NCBI GenBank assembly: GCA_036005845.1
Contig: DASYQD010000166.1
Coordinates: 41,078-105,077, forward strand
Reading direction: 5' to 3'
Length of the DNA stretch: 64,000 nucleotides
Origin: DASYQD01 sp036005845
GTDB lineage: Bacteria; Acidobacteriota; Thermoanaerobaculia; Multivoradales; JAIOJS01
Notes under the pieces: generated by a model
Databases searched by the model: none
Seen by the model: the letters and a program-made list of their open reading frames with translations, nothing else
What the model was told of the DNA's origin: nothing
Position numbers and translations under genes: made by a program
In this document: positions 28,761 through 37,820 of the stretch, one piece after another
Layout of the letters: the number at the start of each line of letters is the position of its first letter
Position numbering within the stretch: position 1 is the stretch's first letter

Positions 28761-30500
28761 TCACATCGAGATGGAGCCCTTGCGGAAGTCGGTGGCGCCG
28801 AGGTGCACGTTCATCAGCACCGGCCGCCCCTGCCGCGAGAGCTCCTTCGCACGCTGCAATGCCGCGGGCACCTCGGCGAAGCTCTTCACCAACAAGCCCG
28901 CGGCGCCGAGCCCTTCCGCCGCCACGTGGTAGTCCGACCTCCGCAGCGTACAGCCGACGTCGTCGTGGAGGATCTCCACCTGCTCGCGGGCGATCTGCAT
29001 CCAGCAGGCGTCGTTGCCGACGACGCCGATCACCGGCAGGCCGTGGCGCACGAAGGTGTCGTACTCGGCGAGCCCGTAGCCCAGCGAGCCGTCGCCCCAC
29101 AACACCCACACCTCGGCGTTCGGGTGCACCAGCTTGGCGCCGAGCGCGAAACCGGCGCCGACGCCGAGCGTGCCGAAGGCGCCGGGGTCCAGCCAGCGCA
29201 GGGGCCCGCGCGGCCGTACCACGTACGACGCGGTGGCCACGAAGTCGCCGCCGTCGGCGACCAGCACGCTGTCGTTGTCGAGCACGCGTTCGATCTCGCG
29301 GCAGAGCGCCAGCGGGTTGACCGCTTCAGTCGGGTGCTCGGCCATGCGCGCGATCTCCTCCTCGCGCGCGCCGTCGCGGTCGTGGAGCTGCTCGCGCCAT
29401 GCTTCCCAGCGGGTGCCGCCGGTCGCGGGCATCGCCTGCGAGAGCAGGCGGATGAAGCGTCCGGGATCGGCGTGCACGGCCACCTGCGGCCGGCGGTTCT
29501 TGTAGAGCTCGTCGAGGCTGCGATTCGCGGCGACCAGGAAGGCCTGGCGCGAGATCTGCGCCCCGTAATCGAGCCGGAAGTCAGCGGGCACGCCGGCGAG
29601 GATGACGAGGTCCGCCTCGCGCAACGCCTTGCGCCGCTCGTGGCGCATCTGCAGCGCGTGATTGGCGCCGAGCAGGCCGCGGCCCATGCCGGTCAGGTAG
29701 ACCGGCACGCCGAGGTGCTCGATCGCGTGCGCCAGCTCGCCGGCTTCCGCTGCTTCGGTCAATGCCTGGCTGCCGACGACGAGCACCGGCCGCTGCGCGC
29801 GCGCCAAGTGCTCGGCGGTGCGCCGCACCTCGCCGCCGCCGGGCAGCACCGGCTCGCGCGCCGGCGCCGTCGGCAGCTTCACGTCGTCGCTGCCCGAGAA
29901 GAGCCAGCGCGTGTGCCAGCGCAGATAGGCGGCCTGCACCTGCTCGCCGATCGACGCCTTCTTGCCAGGCTTGCTGCGCGCCTCGTACCAGCTCCGCACC
30001 ACCTCGGCGTCGTAGAGCAGGTCGACCGGGCACTCGAGGAACACCGGACCCGGCACGCCCTCCTGCGCCACGTAGAGCGCCTCGGTGAGCTTGTCGGGCA
30101 GCTCGCGGGCGCGGCTCGCCGTGCCCACCCACTTGCACAGCGGCGCCATCAGCGAGAGCTGGTCGATGTCCTGCAGGGCACCGCGCCCCTTGAGCACGGT
30201 GGCGGTGGCGCCGCCGAGCAGCACCAGCGGCGATTGCGCGAGCTTGGCGTTCTCGAGCGCGGTGACGGCATTGGTGACGCCGGGACCGGCGGTCACCGCG
30301 GCGACGCCGGGGATGCCGGTGAGCCGCGCCACCGCGTCGGCGGCAAAGACCGCGGTCGCCTCGTGCCGCGTGTCGACGACGCGGATGTTGCGGCGCTTGC
30401 TCTCGACGAGGATCGGCGAGATGTGGCCGCCGCAGAGCGTGAAGAGGAAGCGGACGCCGTGGCGCTCGAGCACCTGCGCGACGAGCGCGCCGCCGTTCAT
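28761..30500 (-). CDS. Thiamine-diphosphate enzyme, acetolactate synthase-like
   Basis: A 579-residue protein with the three-domain layout of the acetolactate synthase/oxalyl-CoA decarboxylase group. The N-terminal domain has the cofactor-activating Glu47 (RHEATAVFAAD) and 'TAGPGVTNAVTALENAK'. The C-terminal domain has the TPP/Mg motif GDGS (Asp470) ending in 'VGNDACWMQI'. The substrate-side residues do not let me choose between acetolactate synthase, 2-hydroxyacyl-CoA lyase or another carboligase; no small regulatory subunit gene is nearby. ATG 30500 was chosen because the domain starts right after it. Confidence 0.85.
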   Translation of the reverse strand: MNGGALVAQVLERHGVRFLFTLCGGHISPILVESKRRNIRVVDTRHEATAVFAADAVARLTGIPGVAAVTAGPGVTNAVTALENAKLAQSPLVLLGGATATVLKGRGALQDIDQLSLMAPLCKWVGTASRARELPDKLTEALYVAQEGVPGPVFLECPVDLLYDAEVVRSWYEARSKPGKKASIGEQVQAAYLRWHTRWLFSGSDDVKLPTAPAREPVLPGGGEVRRTAEHLARAQRPVLVVGSQALTEAAEAGELAHAIEHLGVPVYLTGMGRGLLGANHALQMRHERRKALREADLVILAGVPADFRLDYGAQISRQAFLVAANRSLDELYKNRRPQVAVHADPGRFIRLLSQAMPATGGTRWEAWREQLHDRDGAREEEIARMAEHPTEAVNPLALCREIERVLDNDSVLVADGGDFVATASYVVRPRGPLRWLDPGAFGTLGVGAGFALGAKLVHPNAEVWVLWGDGSLGYGLAEYDTFVRHGLPVIGVVGNDACWMQIAREQVEILHDDVGCTLRRSDYHVAAEGLGAAGLLVKSFAEVPAALQRAKELSRQGRPVLMNVHLGATDFRKGSISM

Positions 30501-30637
30501 GCGAAGCCCTGCAACGAGTTCGTTCGGCTGGTGCTCACTGTCCGCGCATTCTATTGCCGCTGTTCCCCGACCGCGCGCGACAGTCGTGTGCCCGCCTTCA
30601 AGGCAACGGTCCTCCGTTTGCATGTTTGCGACCCACC

Positions 30638-31498
30638 ATGAATCAGCGACGCTGGATCCGGGCAGGTCTCATCCTGACGGCCTGCTTGGTGGCGACGCCG
30701 GTCGGCTTGGAGGCATCGCCGTGGTTCCTCGATAGCTGTGACCCGAGCTACCAGGAGAAGGCCGACCACCTGCGGCAGAAGATCCTGCAGGCAAAGCCGG
30801 GCTCCGACGTCTTCGTGCCCAAACCATTCCCCCGTACCAACGAGGAGGTCGTCGCCGATTTCGAGCAGCAGATCCGCGCCACGTTCTCACCCGAGCCGGG
30901 TCATCAGGCGCCGCCGGCGATCGCCAATCTCTTTACTCGGCTCGAGGCGAAAACGATCCGCTTCGAGATCGTCCCCGTTACGGAGTGGCGTCCCGAGCGG
31001 TGCGGCCAGGTGCGAGGCCAGCATGATCGGCTGTTCCTGATCCGCCTCTACGACAGCACGACGGCGAAGGAGCTTAGCCGCGCGAGCTTGGGAGAGACCG
31101 GCTTGCTCGGCGTCGTCAGCACCCCCGGCCCGAACAGCAAGCTCGCGATCGACCACGACATCGAGCCTCTAGACGCGGCCCAGCGCGTCGCCCAGCAGGT
31201 CGGCCTGGCGGCCAAGGATCTTCAATATGTCGCGGTGGCCAGCCCGAGCATCCTCTGCGAGCAAACCACTCCCTGCATCGCGTTTCGCGCTTCAGGAGTC
31301 GCGTATCTCTACCGATCGAATCGGCTCTTCCGACTCGTGAAGGACCGTCCAGGAGTCGCGGGGCTTACGACACGCGAGTTGATGCAGGAGGGTGCTGCAC
31401 GGCGCTCCGCCATAACAGCACTTCGCAGCAGCGAGCATTTCGTGACCGTCGGGGCAGGCCACGTGGCCGTCGCTGTCCCGGTTCCCGTTCCACAGTAG
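30638..31498 (+). CDS. Secreted hypothetical protein
   Basis: A 286-residue protein that I do not recognise. It has a probable signal peptide ('IRAGLILTACLVATPVGLEAS', cleavage near residue 27). The mature part has four cysteines in pairs ('DSCDPSYQ', 'RCGQVRG', 'LCEQTTPC'), as expected for an exported protein with disulfides, and two repeated-looking segments with a 'LFLIRLYDS' / 'VAYLYRSNRLFRL' strand pattern. Codon use is slightly less GC-rich than in the neighbours, which may hint at recent arrival. ATG 30638 was chosen because the signal peptide begins there. A hairpin follows the stop. Confidence 0.6.
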   Translation: MNQRRWIRAGLILTACLVATPVGLEASPWFLDSCDPSYQEKADHLRQKILQAKPGSDVFVPKPFPRTNEEVVADFEQQIRATFSPEPGHQAPPAIANLFTRLEAKTIRFEIVPVTEWRPERCGQVRGQHDRLFLIRLYDSTTAKELSRASLGETGLLGVVSTPGPNSKLAIDHDIEPLDAAQRVAQQVGLAAKDLQYVAVASPSILCEQTTPCIAFRASGVAYLYRSNRLFRLVKDRPGVAGLTTRELMQEGAARRSAITALRSSEHFVTVGAGHVAVAVPVPVPQ

Positions 31499-31535
31499 CC
31501 AGGCGAAAGTCCGGGTGGTCACGGTTTCGCCCTGG
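31499..31535. terminator. Hairpin between convergent genes, possible terminator
   Basis: CCAGGCGAAA (31499-31508) pairs with TTTCGCCCTGG (31525-31535), with one bulged C and a 16-base loop. It starts right after the stop of the upstream plus-strand gene and precedes the convergent thioesterase stop, so it could end transcription both ways. There is no clear run of T residues. Confidence 0.4.
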
Positions 31536-31555
31536 CCGAGGCCCCCGTATGCGCC

Positions 31556-31981
31556 TCACTGCTGTGCGTGGGGAGCTGCCGCCGGGCCATTCGGCTTCGC
31601 ATCGAGCACGTGCTGGCGCGTGACCACGCAAGTGAAGCGCCCCTGCAGCACGTCGCCGTCGGCGCCGCGCACGGCGCAGTGCACGCGATACTTGTGCCCC
31701 TCGACGTCGCCGACGGCGGCAATGGCGACCAGCCGCTCCCCGACCCGCACCGGCTTCAAGAAGCTCACGTCGGCGCTCGCCAGCACGACGTTGGGCTCGT
31801 TGACGGCCAGCATCGCCGCGTAGTCGGCGAGCCCGAACACGAACCCGCCGTGGACGAGCCCCTGCTCGTCTGCCGCCATCTCCGGCCGCGTGAGCAGCTC
31901 GACTTCCGCCGACCCCTCGCGCAGCTCGACCGGCGTGCCGCACCAGGCAGGATCGATGCGCAGATGCGTGAGAGGCTCCAC
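31556..31981 (-). CDS. Hotdog-fold thioesterase (PaaI-like)
   Basis: A 141-residue protein with the hotdog-fold core 'GLVHGGFVFGLADYAAMLAVN' (seen near residues 41-61) and the matching strands 'SADVSFLKPVRVGERLVAIAAVGD' and 'HCAVRGADGDVLQGRFTCVV'. Such proteins hydrolyse acyl-CoA thioesters in the cytosol, or act as dehydratases. The HGG motif favours a PaaI-like thioesterase. GTG at 31981 is the likely start. It follows the aminotransferase gene by 50 bases on the same strand. The natural acyl group cannot be inferred. Confidence 0.8.
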   Translation of the reverse strand: MEPLTHLRIDPAWCGTPVELREGSAEVELLTRPEMAADEQGLVHGGFVFGLADYAAMLAVNEPNVVLASADVSFLKPVRVGERLVAIAAVGDVEGHKYRVHCAVRGADGDVLQGRFTCVVTRQHVLDAKPNGPAAAPHAQQ

Positions 31982-32031
31982 GATGAGGGCATTCTACGTG
32001 CGTTGCAGCGGGCTGCGCCGCCGCCGCGAGC

Positions 32032-33345
32032 TCAGCGGTGCGCGCGCTCGGCGGCGAGCTCGGCGACGCCGCGCTCCATGCGGCCGACGAGCTCGGGCAT
32101 CGCCGCCGCGGCCACCGAGCAGAAGGCGATGCGCAGGTGACGCTGGCCTACGGACACGATGCCGGTGTCGAAGCGGTCGAGCAGGTGCTGCCGGACTTCC
32201 TCGGCGGTGACGCCGAGCGACTCCGCCAGCTCGACGAGCGCGAAGCAGCCGCTGTTGAACGGCAGCGGACGCAGCAGCCGCTCGTCGATCTTCGCCAGAG
32301 CCTGCTGCAGCGCGCGGTAGCGCTCGGCGAGCAGTACGCGGATCGCCTCGACCTGCGCCTCGGCGTCGGGCGCCTCGAGCGCCTGCAGCAGCAGCATCTG
32401 CGTCGTCGACACCGGCGAGCCCATGACGGCGCGCACGAGGCCCTTGACCTTGCTTTCCAGCGCCGCCGCCATCTCCGAGCCGGGCTCGCAGGCGAAGGTG
32501 ACGAAGCCGACGCGGCCGCCGAAGAACGAGTACTCCTTCGTCGCGCCGTCCACCTTGACCGGCACGACGTTCGGATGCAGGCCGACGAGCTCCCAGAACG
32601 GCGACTCGCGCGGCACCTCCTCCTCGTAGACGAGCCCGGTGTAGGCGTCGTCGCAGAGGACGAGCAGCGGCCGCTTGTCGGCCTCGGCGAAGAGGCTGGC
32701 GACGAGCTGGTCGCGCTCGGGCCGCGTCGGGCTGTAGCCGCCGGGGTTGCTGGGGATGTTGAGGACGACGACGGCGGGCTCGCGGGCGGGCAGGTCGGCG
32801 AGCGCCTCCGTCCACGCACGCGGGTTGAAGCGGCCGTCGCGATAAGCGGGCGCGGAGAGCACGCGCGCGCCGGTGCGCAACGCGAAGGTCTGCCGGTAGT
32901 TGCCCCAGAACGGCGTCGCGATCGAGATCGCGCGCCCTTCGCCGCCGAAGAGGTCGGCGACGACGGCGAGCCCGTGGGTGAGCCCTGCCACGACCAGCGG
33001 CAGGCTCGACGGCAGCTCGTCGGGCACGTTGCGGCGCTGCCAGGCGCGCCAAGCGCGGCGCACCTCGGGGATGCCCTCGACCGGCGAGTAGAGCAGCGCG
33101 CGATTGCGCGGCGCCGCGGCCAAACCGGACAGCGCCTCGGCGAGCGCCGGCACCGGCACCGCCTGGCCGTAGCCGTCGGTGATCTGGCCGATGGTGGCGT
33201 TGTACGTCTTGCCGCGCGCCTGCGCCGCCTGGAACGGGATGTCTGGCGGGAAGAACGCGCGGCGGCCCAGCGGCGACAGCAGCTCGTGCATCGCCGGGCA
33301 GGCGGCGGCGATGGCGTCGTTGGTGGCGGCGGCGAGATCGGCCAT
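32032..33345 (-). CDS. Class I/II PLP-dependent aminotransferase
   Basis: A 437-residue fold-type I aminotransferase with 'YSPVEGIPEVRRAW', 'NIPSNPGGY' (the conserved Asn200), 'CDDAYTGLVY' (Asp233 and Tyr235 around the pyridine ring), the PLP lysine Lys270 in 'DGATKEYSFFGGRVGF', and a substrate-binding Arg in 'RHLRIAFCSV'. Length and order are normal for aspartate/alanine-type aminotransferases, although the 'K-E-Y' after the lysine differs from the common S-K-x-F-x-x-x-G form. Substrate unknown. It may be co-transcribed with the downstream thioesterase gene. Confidence 0.87.
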   Translation of the reverse strand: MADLAAATNDAIAAACPAMHELLSPLGRRAFFPPDIPFQAAQARGKTYNATIGQITDGYGQAVPVPALAEALSGLAAAPRNRALLYSPVEGIPEVRRAWRAWQRRNVPDELPSSLPLVVAGLTHGLAVVADLFGGEGRAISIATPFWGNYRQTFALRTGARVLSAPAYRDGRFNPRAWTEALADLPAREPAVVVLNIPSNPGGYSPTRPERDQLVASLFAEADKRPLLVLCDDAYTGLVYEEEVPRESPFWELVGLHPNVVPVKVDGATKEYSFFGGRVGFVTFACEPGSEMAAALESKVKGLVRAVMGSPVSTTQMLLLQALEAPDAEAQVEAIRVLLAERYRALQQALAKIDERLLRPLPFNSGCFALVELAESLGVTAEEVRQHLLDRFDTGIVSVGQRHLRIAFCSVAAAAMPELVGRMERGVAELAAERAHR

Positions 33346-33462
33346 GCGTGGTTGGTCTCCGAAGGGCGCGGATTATGCCACCGGCCTCGGCATGGCGCTG
33401 CGATGGCGGACGCTAATCGCAAGCCCGTCTTTGCGGTGCGAGGATCCCGCGCGGCGCTCTTC

Positions 33463-34734
33463 CTACCGCAGCAGAGCGGCGTCGCCCGACCACCAAGCGA
33501 GCAGGGCGAGTCCGACGAGCACGGCGACCGCCCAATAGGCAGCCACCCGGCGCACCAGCGCCCGCCCGCCCCACAGCGCAGCGATGCCACTCTTGAACGC
33601 CAGGTTGGTGAGCGAGGCGAGAAGCACCAGCCGCCAGGCGAGGTCGGCGGCGAGCTTGCCGCCGCGCACGGACTGGGCGCTCGACAACGTGATCGCCTCG
33701 AGGTCGACGAGCCCGGAGATCGCGGCCACGCTGTACAGCCCCTTGCTGCCGAACTGCGCCTTCGCCCACGCCGTCGCCAGCACGACGAGCGCGTAGATGG
33801 CGCCGAAGAGCAGCGCGGCGCGCAGCTGCGTCGGGTTGCCGTGGTCGGCGGGCTCGGCATCGTCCGGCAGGCGGTGACGCCACGCGCGCAGCAGGGACAG
33901 CGCCGCCAGCAGCGCCAGCATCACCAGCAACGGACCAAGCGCGTGCGCCAGCAGCTCGGGCGAGACCACGGCGACCTCCACCAGCACGCGCAGGTAGACG
34001 ATCGCCGAGGCGATGAGAATCACCTGCGCTGCCACCTCGACGCCCGTGCCCTCGCCGCCGCCGCGGGTGCGCCGCGCGAAAGTCACCGTGGTGGCCGTGC
34101 TCGAAACCAGACCCCCGAGCGCGCCGGCGAGCCAGGTGCCGGCGCGCGGCCCCACCAGCTTCGCGCCGACGTACCCGGCGAGCGAGATGGCGACGATGAG
34201 CACCACCATCCACCACACCTGCCGCGGGTTGAGCACGTCGTACGGCCCGTACGTACGATTCGGCAGCACCGGCAACACGATCAGCGTGATCGCAGCGAAC
34301 TGCATGATCGCGCGCAGGTCGTCGTCGCTCACCTTCGCGGCGAACCCGTGCAGCTCCTGCTTGAGCTGCAGCAGCACGGCGACCGCGGCGCCTACCGCCA
34401 CCGCCACCTGCGGCGGCCCGACGGTGAGGTAGGCGCCGACCGCGAACATCAGCACCACGGCGACCTCGGTGGTGATGCCGGGCTCGGGATGTCCGGCGCG
34501 GATCTTCGCCAGGTTGCCGATCACCACCGCTGCCGCGATCGCACCGAAGCCGCCGATCAGCACCCAGCCGTCGAATGCGAGCGCCAGCTGCCCGCACACC
34601 GTGCCGGTGAGCGTCACCAGCGGAAAGGTGCGAAATCCCGCGATGTCGCCAGTCTTGCGCTCGCGCTGCAACCCCACCAACAGCCCGAGACCGGCGGCGA
34701 TGCCGAGCTGCATGAAAGCGGCGGCGAGCTCCAC
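33463..34734 (-). CDS. MgtC/SapB-family membrane protein with DUF4010
   Basis: A 423-residue polytopic protein. The N-terminal four to five helices match the MgtC/SapB pattern ('GIAAGLGLLVGLQRER', 'GFRTFPLVTLTGTVCGQLA'). The C-terminal half matches the DUF4010 pattern ('GALGGLVSSTATTVTFARR', 'AAISGLVDLEAITLSSAQ'). Function is not established; MgtC itself acts in virulence and ATP/Mg homeostasis in other bacteria, and the DUF4010 type is uncharacterised. It begins eight bases after the HepT stop, so it may be read through from that toxin-antitoxin operon. Confidence 0.83.
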   Translation of the reverse strand: MELAAAFMQLGIAAGLGLLVGLQRERKTGDIAGFRTFPLVTLTGTVCGQLALAFDGWVLIGGFGAIAAAVVIGNLAKIRAGHPEPGITTEVAVVLMFAVGAYLTVGPPQVAVAVGAAVAVLLQLKQELHGFAAKVSDDDLRAIMQFAAITLIVLPVLPNRTYGPYDVLNPRQVWWMVVLIVAISLAGYVGAKLVGPRAGTWLAGALGGLVSSTATTVTFARRTRGGGEGTGVEVAAQVILIASAIVYLRVLVEVAVVSPELLAHALGPLLVMLALLAALSLLRAWRHRLPDDAEPADHGNPTQLRAALLFGAIYALVVLATAWAKAQFGSKGLYSVAAISGLVDLEAITLSSAQSVRGGKLAADLAWRLVLLASLTNLAFKSGIAALWGGRALVRRVAAYWAVAVLVGLALLAWWSGDAALLR

Positions 34735-34742
34735 GCGGCGCT

Positions 34743-35177
34743 CTAGGTTCCCGATGCGCCGGCGGCGAGGCGGAACCGAACGACGATGGCCTGCGCAAGC
34801 TGTCGCAAGTCGTCGAGGTGATGCTCGACGATGGAGGCCACGACGCGCGGATCCACATCCTCGTATTCGTGGACGGCGATGTTGCGGAACCCAGTCATGC
34901 GGCGAAGCCGCTCGGCCAGCTCAGGCGTGACGACGCCTTCGCGTTCGAGCAGGGTGAACGTCTCGGCGAGCTTCCCGGGTATGCCGTAGCTCTCGGTGGC
35001 GACGACGTGCGCAGCCAAGTCGATGGCGGCCTGCACGGCGCGCTGCAGGTTGAGCTCGACGAGATCTTCGACATCCACGGGCTGCAGGCCGCGGCCGGGC
35101 GCTCGGACCTCGCCGATGCGGCGAATGCAGCGGTCGATGGAGGCGATCTTGGCGAAGATGACGTCCCGCTCAACCAC
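34743..35177 (-). CDS. hepT: HepT-like HEPN ribonuclease toxin (DUF86)
   Basis: A 144-residue all-helical protein of the HepT/DUF86 family. The HEPN catalytic motif Rx4-6H is present as 'FRNIAVHEYEDV' (Arg-Asn-x3-His, with the Tyr that is AMPylated in known HepT). 'LNLQRAVQAAIDLAAHVV' and 'VEDLVELNLQRA' are also typical. HepT is an RNase that MntA silences by adding AMP to the tyrosine. It starts eight bases before the stop of the upstream mntA-like gene, so the two are coupled. The pair looks complete and probably functional. Confidence 0.88.
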   Translation of the reverse strand: MVERDVIFAKIASIDRCIRRIGEVRAPGRGLQPVDVEDLVELNLQRAVQAAIDLAAHVVATESYGIPGKLAETFTLLEREGVVTPELAERLRRMTGFRNIAVHEYEDVDPRVVASIVEHHLDDLRQLAQAIVVRFRLAAGASGT

Positions 35178-35577
35178 GGGACGATTCCGCAGCCATCCGG
35201 CGGGCGAGATGGGCTTCGATCGGCCGCCGCATCGCCAGCACGTCTTCGCGCAGGGCCGGAACCGCTGCGGTGAAACGAAATCGCCGCGTGGGGTTGCGAT
35301 CGACGAGCAGCCTGCCGTGCCGCAGGACCTGGTAAGCGAGGATCGGCGAAGCCATGTCGAGGTCCACCAGGTCGAGCGGTCGGTTCAGCAGGACCGCGCC
35401 CTCCGCACGGGCGTCGGCGAGCTCGACCGCGGACGGTGGCCGACTGAACAACGCCGCAACGTCGAGGTCGGACTCTGCTCGCGCCCGGCCTGAGGCCTCG
35501 GAACCGAAGACCCAGAGGGTGTCTACGCCGAACCGGCGGTCGAGATCGTCGAGCAGCGGTCGGATGACCTCTTCCAC
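35170..35577 (-). CDS. mntA: MntA-like nucleotidyltransferase antitoxin
   Basis: A 135-residue minimal nucleotidyltransferase with the motif GSx9-10DxD as 'FGSEASGRARAESDLDVAAL', and a third acidic strand 'LDLVDLDMAS'. In the HepT/MntA system this enzyme adds AMP to a tyrosine of HepT and switches the toxin off. The GTG at 35577 gives the usual length; the frame runs open far upstream into the acyltransferase gene, but only as an artefact. Its stop overlaps the hepT start by eight bases, antitoxin first, the common order for this family. Confidence 0.85.
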   Translation of the reverse strand: MEEVIRPLLDDLDRRFGVDTLWVFGSEASGRARAESDLDVAALFSRPPSAVELADARAEGAVLLNRPLDLVDLDMASPILAYQVLRHGRLLVDRNPTRRFRFTAAVPALREDVLAMRRPIEAHLARRMAAESSRG

Positions 35578-35662
35578 GATGGAAACTATTCTACTCGCGA
35601 TGGTTGCGCGGAGTTGCGGACGGGGGACGGGAGAGCGTGAGGACGCCGCGACCGCCAGGGGG

Positions 35663-37198
35663 TCACCCCGCTCCAGCTGCAGCGGCAGCCGTCGCGGCGA
35701 GGACGGATTCCACGCGCAACCCAGCCGGCAGCAGGTGGGCGATGGAGTTGGCGTAGTAGGCGACCGTTTGCTCTTCGCCAGGGGCCATGAGCAGCATGCC
35801 GTCGCCGTTCTCGCGTATGAGGTTGCGCAGGCGGAGCATGCGCAGGCCGACTTCGAGCGCGTAGTCGAAGTCCTGGCGCGGCTGGTAGACGTGGGCGCCG
35901 GCGGCTTCGAGGCGATGCAGCAGCGCGTAGGCCTCCGACGCCAGCTCGAGCGGCGAGAACCAGCGATGCGGCTGCTCGCCCAGCACGGTGGCGACGAGCG
36001 CCACCGGCACCACCGGAACGACGGCGCCGATGCGTTCCATGAGCTCGCGGCCCAACGCTTCGATTTGGGCGAAGCGTTCCTCGCGCGCAAGCGGCCGCGG
36101 GTCGAGCCCGCGCGCCTTGCACCAGTCGCCGAGCGACAGCGGCGAGCCGAAGCTGACACAGGCGTAGCCGAAGCGGTGCCAGCGGCCGGTGACCACGAGC
36201 CAGAGTTGGCGGGCGACGAAGCCCACCAGGTTGGAGACGGCGCCGACCTTACCGGGACGGCGCTTCGCCGCTGCACCATCGCCGGGGTAACCGCTCGCCG
36301 CCGCACTTCCATCACGCCCACCCACTGTCTCAGCCGGCACATCGAGCAGCAGGGTTCGGTCCTCCAACACCCGGTCGTAGTTGACGGCCACCGGCACGAA
36401 CACGACGTCGCGGTCGCCACGCGGATCGAACGCCTTGACCATGTAATCGAGCAGCCCGAGCTTCGGCGCGCCGAGCCGCCCGTCGCGCGACAGGCCGCCC
36501 TCGGGGAACATCGCCTGCGGCACGCCGGCCGCCGTCGCCATCTGCACGTAACGTTCGAGCACGCGGCGGTAGAGCGCGTTGCGCGAGCGCCGGCGCACGA
36601 AGTAGGCGCCCATCGCCTTGAGCAGGCTCTCGAGCGGCCAGATGCGCGCCCACTCCCCCACCGCGTACGACAGCGCCGTGCGCGACGCCGCGAGGTGCGC
36701 CACCAGCAGGTAGTCCATGTTGCTGCGGTGGTTGATGACGAAGACGACGCTCGCCTCGCGCGGCACGGCGGCGAGCGCCGCCTCGTCGAGCCATCCGACT
36801 CGTACGCGGTAGAGCACGCGCGCCAGCGAGCGCGACACCCAGTAGCCGAGGCGGAAGTAGAAGTAGGCGTTGAAGGCGGGGACGATCTCGCGCGCGTAGC
36901 GCTCGACCCTGGCCATCGCCACCTCGCGCGGCATCCCCTGCTCCTGCGCGAAGGCCTGCGCCGCCTCGACCACCTGCGCGTCGTAGACGAGGCGGTCGAT
37001 GACGACGCGGCGGCGGGTGAGCTGGAAGGGTCGCACTTCGATCTGCAGCCGGCTGCCGACGCGCTCGAGCACGCGGTTGGCGCGCGAGCGCAGGAACCAG
37101 CGCACGCTGGGAAGCAGCAGGCGATCGAGCGCCGCCCAGGCCGCCAGCGCGAGCAGCAGCACGAGGAGCCAAAACGGGATGGCGACGGTGCGGTTCAT
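35663..37198 (-). CDS. Glycerol-phosphate O-acyltransferase family protein (PlsB/PlsC-like)
   Basis: A 511-residue membrane-associated acyltransferase. One N-terminal transmembrane helix (about 8-27) is followed by the PlsC-type catalytic motif HX4D as 'NHRSNMD' (His157, Asp162), then 'YFVRRRSRNALYRRVLERY' and the substrate motif 'FPEGGLSRDG' at 231-240. The long size and C-terminal helical region resemble PlsB-like glycerol-3-phosphate acyltransferases more than the short PlsC. It should transfer an acyl chain to glycerol-3-phosphate or lysophosphatidate at the inner membrane. ATG 37198 is used. It ends 85 bases before the mntA start. Confidence 0.83.
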   Translation of the reverse strand: MNRTVAIPFWLLVLLLALAAWAALDRLLLPSVRWFLRSRANRVLERVGSRLQIEVRPFQLTRRRVVIDRLVYDAQVVEAAQAFAQEQGMPREVAMARVERYAREIVPAFNAYFYFRLGYWVSRSLARVLYRVRVGWLDEAALAAVPREASVVFVINHRSNMDYLLVAHLAASRTALSYAVGEWARIWPLESLLKAMGAYFVRRRSRNALYRRVLERYVQMATAAGVPQAMFPEGGLSRDGRLGAPKLGLLDYMVKAFDPRGDRDVVFVPVAVNYDRVLEDRTLLLDVPAETVGGRDGSAAASGYPGDGAAAKRRPGKVGAVSNLVGFVARQLWLVVTGRWHRFGYACVSFGSPLSLGDWCKARGLDPRPLAREERFAQIEALGRELMERIGAVVPVVPVALVATVLGEQPHRWFSPLELASEAYALLHRLEAAGAHVYQPRQDFDYALEVGLRMLRLRNLIRENGDGMLLMAPGEEQTVAYYANSIAHLLPAGLRVESVLAATAAAAAGAG

Positions 37199-37313
37199 GA
37201 GTTCGAAAGCGCGCCCGTGCGCTGCAACGCGGCGCCTGCCGACGACCTGCGCCGGGTGCGGCCGCCGTTGGGAGCGCGTGCTAGCGTGCCGAGCGGTGAG
37301 CGAGCCGCACGTT

Positions 37314-37805
37314 ATGACAGAGGCACAGACGAGCCAAGTGAGTTTGGAAGAAGTGAGCGCGGAACAGCCGGCCGGGTCGCGCGTCGTGCACCGCGACCAG
37401 GACGGTCGCTGGGAGGGTATCGACACGCTGCCCTACAAGCGGCCCGACGGCAGCTGGTCCGGCGTGACACGTCAGCTTCTGGCGGGCGGACCGGAGAGTC
37501 CGTCGTCGTTCGAGCTGCGCTACTTCGAGCTCGCTCCCGGCGGTCGCTCCTCGCACGAGACGCACCTGCACGAGCACGCGGTCGTCGTGCTGCGCGGCAG
37601 CGGCGAGGTGCTCCTTGGCGGCGCCGTGCACGCGCTGCGGCCGGGCGACCTGGTGCGCGTGGCGCCCGGCGACGCGCACCAGTTCCGCAACACCGGCGGC
37701 GAGCCGCTGGGCTTTCTCTGCGTGGTCGACGCCGAGCGCGACGTGCCGACGCCGCTGGACGACGACGGCGCGCCGTCGTGCAGCGTCGAACCTACGAAGC
37801 GTTAG
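37314..37805 (+). CDS. Cupin-domain protein
   Basis: A 163-residue single-domain cupin. Cupin motif 1 is visible as 'SSHETHLHEHAVVVLRGSGEV' (three His and a Glu, metal ligands; about residues 80-100). Motif 2 is 'LRPGDLVRVAPGDAHQFRN', with the fourth His. The fold binds a metal ion. Such proteins include dioxygenases, isomerases and small-molecule sensors, and none can be picked here. ATG 37314 is used; a GTG at 37296 is in frame and adds six residues. It is transcribed alone and converges on the TonB receptor gene across a palindromic repeat. Confidence 0.78.
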   Translation: MTEAQTSQVSLEEVSAEQPAGSRVVHRDQDGRWEGIDTLPYKRPDGSWSGVTRQLLAGGPESPSSFELRYFELAPGGRSSHETHLHEHAVVVLRGSGEVLLGGAVHALRPGDLVRVAPGDAHQFRNTGGEPLGFLCVVDAERDVPTPLDDDGAPSCSVEPTKR

Positions 37806-37820
37806 GGATCCTGCCGCCTA

